Origin: Bacteroidales bacterium
GTDB taxonomy: Bacteria > Bacteroidota > Bacteroidia > Bacteroidales > UBA3663
Reading direction: 5' to 3'
Assembly: GCA_017632695.1 (NCBI GenBank)
Contig: JAGBQS010000049.1
Span: 1 to 7,944 of the forward strand
Length of the DNA: 7,944 nt
Made by a program: the position numbers and the translations under genes. Below are positions 5,595 to 7,944 of this stretch, one piece after another (the first letter of the stretch is position 1; the number at the start of each line of letters is the position of its first letter). Below the pieces are notes generated by a model. That model was given only the letters and a program-made list of their open reading frames with translations. It had not been told where the DNA came from and did no database searches.

Positions 5595-6314
5595 ATGATT
5601 CAAACAAACAACCTCTCATTCGGCTACAACAAGTCGCAAACAGTACTGAGAGACATCTGCCTGACGTTGCCTGAAGGACATATTTACGGTCTGCTGGGCA
5701 GAAACGGAGTGGGCAAATCAACTTTCCTGAAACTTCTTTCGGGTACGCTCATCGGAAAGGGCGAGTATTCGGTCGGCGGCTTCGACCCCCGAGAGCGTGA
5801 AGCCGTTTTTCTGGATCAGATACGTCTGGTTCCTGAAAACGAAGCCATCCTGAACACTACGCTTCAGGAGTTGACGGAGGTAATCAGTCTGCTCTACCCT
5901 ACCTACAGTCAGGAGATTTTCAGGAATGCGGTTTCCGAGTTCGACATTCCCCTGACGGTCAAGCTTACGCAACTGTCGCTGGGACAGCAGAAGAAAGCGC
6001 TCATTGCTTTGTCGCTGGCCTGCAACACGCCCTATCTCTTCCTGGATGAGCCGACCAACGGAATGGATATTCCTTCCAAGCGCACTTTCCGCAAACTGGT
6101 GGCTTCCAACTTCGACGAATCCAAAACCATCGTGATTTCCACCCATCAGGTGGACGATCTGGAAGGCCTCATCGACTGGGTGGTGATTATGGAAAACGAC
6201 GGTATCCGACTGTCGTCCTCCCTTGAGGAACTGGGCGAAAGGTTCGGAACCGAAGACATCAAGGAAGTTTTCTGCCAGGTTGTTGAAAACAAGGAAGACA
6301 AAGAGAATATTTAA
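5595..6314 (+). CDS. ABC transporter ATP-binding protein (ABC-2/YtrB-like)
   Basis: The 239-residue protein is a complete nucleotide-binding domain. Walker A is GRNGVGKST (35-43), the signature LSLGQQ (127-132), Walker B YLFLDEP (147-153) with catalytic E152, the D-loop GMD (156-158), and the switch histidine H184 in ISTHQ. The Q-loop position reads LVPEN (78-82), with glutamate where glutamine is classical, a variant also seen in ABC-2 type ATPases. It would hydrolyse ATP at the inner membrane to drive the membrane protein encoded 32 bases downstream. It is first in an operon with that permease and a GntR regulator, a set seen in YtrA-type systems that often answer to cell-envelope stress. 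The transported substrate is not evident. Confidence 0.92.
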   Translation: MIQTNNLSFGYNKSQTVLRDICLTLPEGHIYGLLGRNGVGKSTFLKLLSGTLIGKGEYSVGGFDPREREAVFLDQIRLVPENEAILNTTLQELTEVISLLYPTYSQEIFRNAVSEFDIPLTVKLTQLSLGQQKKALIALSLACNTPYLFLDEPTNGMDIPSKRTFRKLVASNFDESKTIVISTHQVDDLEGLIDWVVIMENDGIRLSSSLEELGERFGTEDIKEVFCQVVENKEDKENI

Positions 6315-6346
6315 TCATCTGATAACCTTTTACATTCGTCACTGTT

Positions 6347-7258
6347 ATGAACAAGTCATTCAATATAAACCGCTTTGCTGCCTTGCTTCGCTACGACTGG
6401 ATGCTGGGCAAGAACACGCTCATGCTGACCATCGGCATCACGCTGATCATCTATGTGGTGGTCTTCGTACTGTATTTCCTGATGAAGGGAATCCTGGCTC
6501 CAGCAATGGATACCTTATCGACATTCCCTTTACTTGTAGCTGCGTCCATTAACTCTTTCTTCCAGTACGGACTGTATGCCGTCGTCTTTGCAGTAACCAC
6601 ATTGTTTACTATGAAATTCTGCAACCCGAAGACATCGACCACCTATCTGGCCCTGCCCGGTTCTACGCTCGAGAAGTTTTCGGTGGTGATAGCCGATTAT
6701 CTGATTGCTTTCGGAGCCTACACGCTTATCTATCTGGTTGTCTTCTATGCCACGATGGGTATCGGCTACCTGCTGTTCCCGGACTTGGATTGGGCAATGA
6801 ACGGACTTGCCATGCTCGATCCCCAATACAGCTACCAGCGTTTCAGCGATATTTTTACAGACAACAAAGAGAACATGGATAAACTCTATGAACAAATGCC
6901 TCTCATGGCAGCCGAAATGGATTCGTTCATTAACGGTATGATGTACTGGTCCATTCCCAGCAACTTCGGAACCTTGGCCATCTATCTGGTCTGCAACATG
7001 CTGTTCCGCACCAACTGCCAGCTGAAGAGCATCGGTGTTTTCGTGCTGGGATATCTGGCCCTGACCATCGTATTTGTCATTTGGGCTGTAACGTATGTAA
7101 TTACCGATGCCAAAGCCAACGCCGACATTGCTGTAGTGGATCAGGATATGTCCGTAATTATGCATGCATGCAAATTCTGGATTGTCGGACTCACAGTCAT
7201 CGGTTTAAGCTTCTACGCCATTCTTTATCGTCAAATTGCCCGCAAGCAGGCTAAATAA
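6347..7258 (+). CDS. ABC-2-like membrane permease, partner of the upstream ATPase
   Basis: The 303-residue protein has six likely transmembrane helices at about 24-45, 66-86, 112-137, 204-219, 228-250 and 272-294. With the N-terminus inside, the loop 87-111 (KFCNPKTSTTYLALPGSTLEKF) is cytoplasmic and could contact the ATPase. Residues about 140-203 form a large acidic external loop between helices 3 and 4, and the C-terminus RQIARKQAK is cytoplasmic, as the positive-inside rule predicts. The first Met is used: N-terminal MNKSFNINRFAALLRYDW is an amphipathic start typical of ABC-2 permeases. No motif identifies the substrate. The gene lies between the ATPase (32-base gap) and the GntR gene (10-base gap), so all three are probably co-transcribed. 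The family assignment rests on topology and context more than on a signature. Confidence 0.82.
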   Translation: MNKSFNINRFAALLRYDWMLGKNTLMLTIGITLIIYVVVFVLYFLMKGILAPAMDTLSTFPLLVAASINSFFQYGLYAVVFAVTTLFTMKFCNPKTSTTYLALPGSTLEKFSVVIADYLIAFGAYTLIYLVVFYATMGIGYLLFPDLDWAMNGLAMLDPQYSYQRFSDIFTDNKENMDKLYEQMPLMAAEMDSFINGMMYWSIPSNFGTLAIYLVCNMLFRTNCQLKSIGVFVLGYLALTIVFVIWAVTYVITDAKANADIAVVDQDMSVIMHACKFWIVGLTVIGLSFYAILYRQIARKQAK

Positions 7259-7268
7259 CCCCTTTGTT

Positions 7269-7631
7269 ATGGAATTTCAGACTAACGCCCAACCCATCTT
7301 TCTGCAGATTTACGATCTGCTTTGCGACAGGGTTCTGCGCGGCGAAATAAAGCCAGACGAACAGATCCCGTCCGTACGCGAGCTGGCAGTTCTGCTTGAG
7401 GTCAACCCGAATACGGTAATGCGTACCATCGAGCGCCTGCTCCAACAGGAAATCATTTACAGTAAACGGGGCAAAGGCAACTTCCTGGCTCCCGAAGCCG
7501 AATCGATTATCCGGGAGGTGCGCACCAAACGCTTCCTCGAAGAGAAACTTCCAGCGCTGGCTTCCGAAATGAAACTGCTTCACTTCGACCCCAAGCAACT
7601 GCAGAAGGAACTCGAGAAACTGATGAACTGA
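7269..7631 (+). CDS. GntR-family transcriptional regulator, YtrA subfamily
   Basis: The 120-residue protein is a GntR winged helix with only a short C-terminal tail. Residues 8-75 hold the DNA-binding domain: QPIFLQIYDLL, then IPSVRELAVLLEVNPNTVMRTIERL (33-57, helix-turn-helix) and the wing YSKRGKGNFL (64-73). The remaining 45 residues are charged and helical, enough for dimerisation but not for a ligand-binding domain. That short form defines the YtrA subfamily, whose members repress operons with ABC transporter genes. ATG 7269 is used because it begins the conserved domain; an in-frame TTG at 7236 would overlap the permease gene. The gene comes last in the operon, not first, so the repressor would be made only when the operon is read through. 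It probably binds the dyad at 5501-5524. Confidence 0.92.
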   Translation: MEFQTNAQPIFLQIYDLLCDRVLRGEIKPDEQIPSVRELAVLLEVNPNTVMRTIERLLQQEIIYSKRGKGNFLAPEAESIIREVRTKRFLEEKLPALASEMKLLHFDPKQLQKELEKLMN

Positions 7632-7632
7632 C

Positions 7633-7672
7633 AGCTGAATCCGGCTGAGATATAAAGCCGTTATTTTCAGCT
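7633..7672 (+). other. Two-part hairpin directly after the GntR stop codon
   Basis: AGCTGAA (7633-7639) pairs with TTCAGCT (7666-7672), and inside it CGGCT (7642-7646) pairs with AGCCG (7656-7660). No T run follows, so it may stabilise the 3' end of the operon message. A smaller inverted repeat, AGGATT/AATCCT, lies at 7683-7696. Confidence 0.45.
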
Positions 7673-7715
7673 ACTATTTAAAAGGATTTTAATCCTGTAT
7701 TATACTTTAAAACTT

Positions 7716-7745
7716 AAGCAGAGCACCTTTCGGGATGCTCTGCTT
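7716..7745. terminator. Probable terminator between the GntR gene and nadC
   Basis: AAGCAGAGCA (7716-7725) and TGCTCTGCTT (7736-7745) form a perfect 10-bp stem with a ten-base loop. The plus-strand T tract is weak (TTTCTGTTATC), and on the minus strand the stem is followed by AAGTTTTAAAG. The two genes converge here, which supports a shared terminator. The rest of 7746-7860 shows only short repeats (CGGTCTTGT twice at 7813 and 7824; a small hairpin 7828-7845) and no gene. Confidence 0.55.
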
Positions 7746-7860
7746 TCTGTTATCGTTTTCGTTAACGATCTTGTTACCTGTTTTTTTATCAGTTCTGTTA
7801 ACGGTTTATTTTCGGTCTTGTGCCGGTCTTGTTCTCGGGAACAGGATTATTCCGGACTGT

Positions 7861-7944
7861 TTACTTTACTGCCTTGAAGCTGAGGTCAAGACCTTTCACC
7901 GAATGGGTCAGGGCTCCGAAGGAGATGAAGTCGACTCCGGCCTG
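7861..7944 (-). CDS. nadC: Nicotinate-nucleotide pyrophosphorylase (carboxylating), C-terminal end only
   Basis: The last 84 bases encode, on the minus strand, 27 residues and a TAA stop (7863-7861). The peptide contains AGVDFISFGALTHSVKGLDL, which matches the end of NadC, where the usual form is close to GVDFISVGALTHSV followed by an LDLS element. NadC (quinolinate phosphoribosyltransferase) converts quinolinate and PRPP to nicotinate mononucleotide in NAD synthesis, in the cytoplasm. Some 250 residues lie beyond the right edge, so completeness and neighbours cannot be judged. The match covers a conserved active-site-side strand and is specific despite its length. Confidence 0.85.
   Translation of the reverse strand, partial: QAGVDFISFGALTHSVKGLDLSFKAVK

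Noticed and set aside
7236..7268. TTG start at 7236 for the GntR gene
   Set aside because: It would overlap the permease gene and add residues before the conserved start of the winged-helix domain.

Overview
This window looks like chromosome from a member of the Bacteroidales (Bacteroidota), near 50% G+C by eye. Two things point there. Several genes are preceded by the Bacteroidota promoter signature TAnnTTTG, and where a -33 element is visible it is TTG or TTTG about 20 bases upstream. The second is an EF-G paralogue of the type known as EF-G2/FusA2 in gut Bacteroides. I see no phage, plasmid, insertion-sequence, tRNA, rRNA or CRISPR feature.

Layout, left to right. Bases 1-910 (minus) hold most of an HI0933/YhiN-type flavoprotein cut by the left edge. 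It diverges from a DMT/EamA-family exporter (1044-1928, plus) across a short region with back-to-back promoters. The exporter converges on a large minus-strand gene (2013-4166) for an EF-G-like factor, separated by a hairpin that can terminate in both directions. The EF-G gene diverges from a small lipoprotein gene (4411-4947, plus).

Bases 4948-5594 carry no gene but are the most unusual part of the window. There is a roughly 390-base array of four 82-83 bp units, themselves largely built from a 10-bp motif (GGAGTTAACT-like), closed by a block of the same decamer in inverted orientation. A short direct repeat and a strong hairpin terminator follow. The array lies between the lipoprotein stop codon and that terminator, so it is probably transcribed as a long structured 3' tail or a separate noncoding RNA. 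I could not assign a function.

Bases 5469-7631 form one plus-strand operon: promoter, overlapping dyad operator candidate, ABC ATPase, six-segment membrane protein and a 120-residue YtrA-type GntR repressor. It looks like a self-regulated ABC-2-like system, with the repressor made from the last gene and probably acting at the dyad over the start site. After two hairpins, the last 84 bases hold the C-terminal end of nadC on the minus strand.

The most notable protein is the EF-G paralogue. Its G domain has lost the catalytic switch II histidine and the NKxD lysine, while its domain IV tip is intact. This fits published work on the Bacteroides thetaiotaomicron EF-G2 as a translocase that does not hydrolyse GTP. 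The most notable non-protein feature is the decamer array.
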